Shown here: piece by piece, positions 40,212 through 40,263 of the stretch
Position numbering within the stretch: the first letter of the stretch is position 1
How the letters are laid out: every line of letters starts with the position of its first letter
Source: Pseudomonas fluorescens
GTDB lineage: Bacteria; Pseudomonadota; Gammaproteobacteria; Pseudomonadales; Pseudomonadaceae
Length of the DNA stretch: 40,263 nucleotides
Direction: 5' to 3'
Assembly (NCBI RefSeq): GCF_902497895.1
Contig: NZ_CABVHQ010000054.1
Coordinates: forward strand, 1 to 40,263
Notes under the pieces: generated by a model
Seen by the model: only the letters and a program-made list of their open reading frames with translations
Database searches by the model: none
What the model was told of the DNA's origin: nothing
Position numbers and translations under genes: made by a program

Positions 40212-40263
40212 CAGCAGTCGTAAATCCTGCTTCCACGGTTTGTCTGGAATACCGCAGAGTCTG

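Overview
The window is chromosomal DNA from a Pseudomonas, most likely of the P. fluorescens group. The evidence is high GC, proteins typical of that genus (308-residue Tal, 276-residue QueF, 1149-residue Mfd, paired LolC-type permeases, PsrA beside LexA and SulA) and the characteristic REP hairpins (GATCGCAGCCTGCGGCAG type and GTGGGAGCGGGCTTGC type). From memory, gene order follows two blocks of the P. aeruginosa PAO1 map (tal-rssC-rssB-mlaA-HAD-queF-cupredoxin-copRS, and lolCDE-PilZ-GDPD-sthA-apbE-gap-mfd-csiV-mtnP-nagZ-psrA-lexA-sulA). No tRNA, rRNA or CRISPR was seen.

Layout. 1-2140 is an accessory segment: the end of an IS66-type element, a frameshifted gene, an AT-richer outer-membrane barrel gene, and a broken tyrosine integrase facing the 5' end of dusA, a known island attachment gene. 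3170-4512 holds a Xre-RES toxin-antitoxin pair and an orphan AbrB-type antitoxin. 4691-13542 is mostly core: transaldolase, the RssB/RssC partner-switching pair, MlaA, a HAD-like protein that has lost its catalytic aspartates, DUF4404, QueF, a cupredoxin and the CopRS copper two-component system. A 142-bp tandem REP duplication separates copS from the lolCDE operon. Then come a PilZ protein, a phosphodiesterase, SthA, ApbE (with no nqr operon beside it), GAPDH, Mfd and a CsiV-like protein.

The most unusual part is 27087-36412. Two SWIM-SNF2 helicase paralogues (896 and 1102 residues) face each other. Between them lie a HicAB module bounded by 31-bp imperfect direct repeats, four REP pairs, a second 249-bp copy of the 3' end of mtnP, a hairpin-rich mobile-looking remnant and a BrnTA module. 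The mtnP duplication (246 of 249 bases identical, 4548 bp apart) implies a recent integration that delivered brnTA and the larger helicase.

The right end is core again: nagZ-mtnP (cell-wall recycling and thio-nucleoside salvage), psrA with two adjacent PsrA boxes, lexA with two SOS boxes, sulA, a small conserved protein, and five 34-bp tandem repeats. Functional groupings are copper sensing (copRS, cupredoxin), lipoprotein and phospholipid transport (lolCDE, mlaA), DNA damage response (mfd, lexA, sulA) and RpoS-related control (rssBC, psrA).
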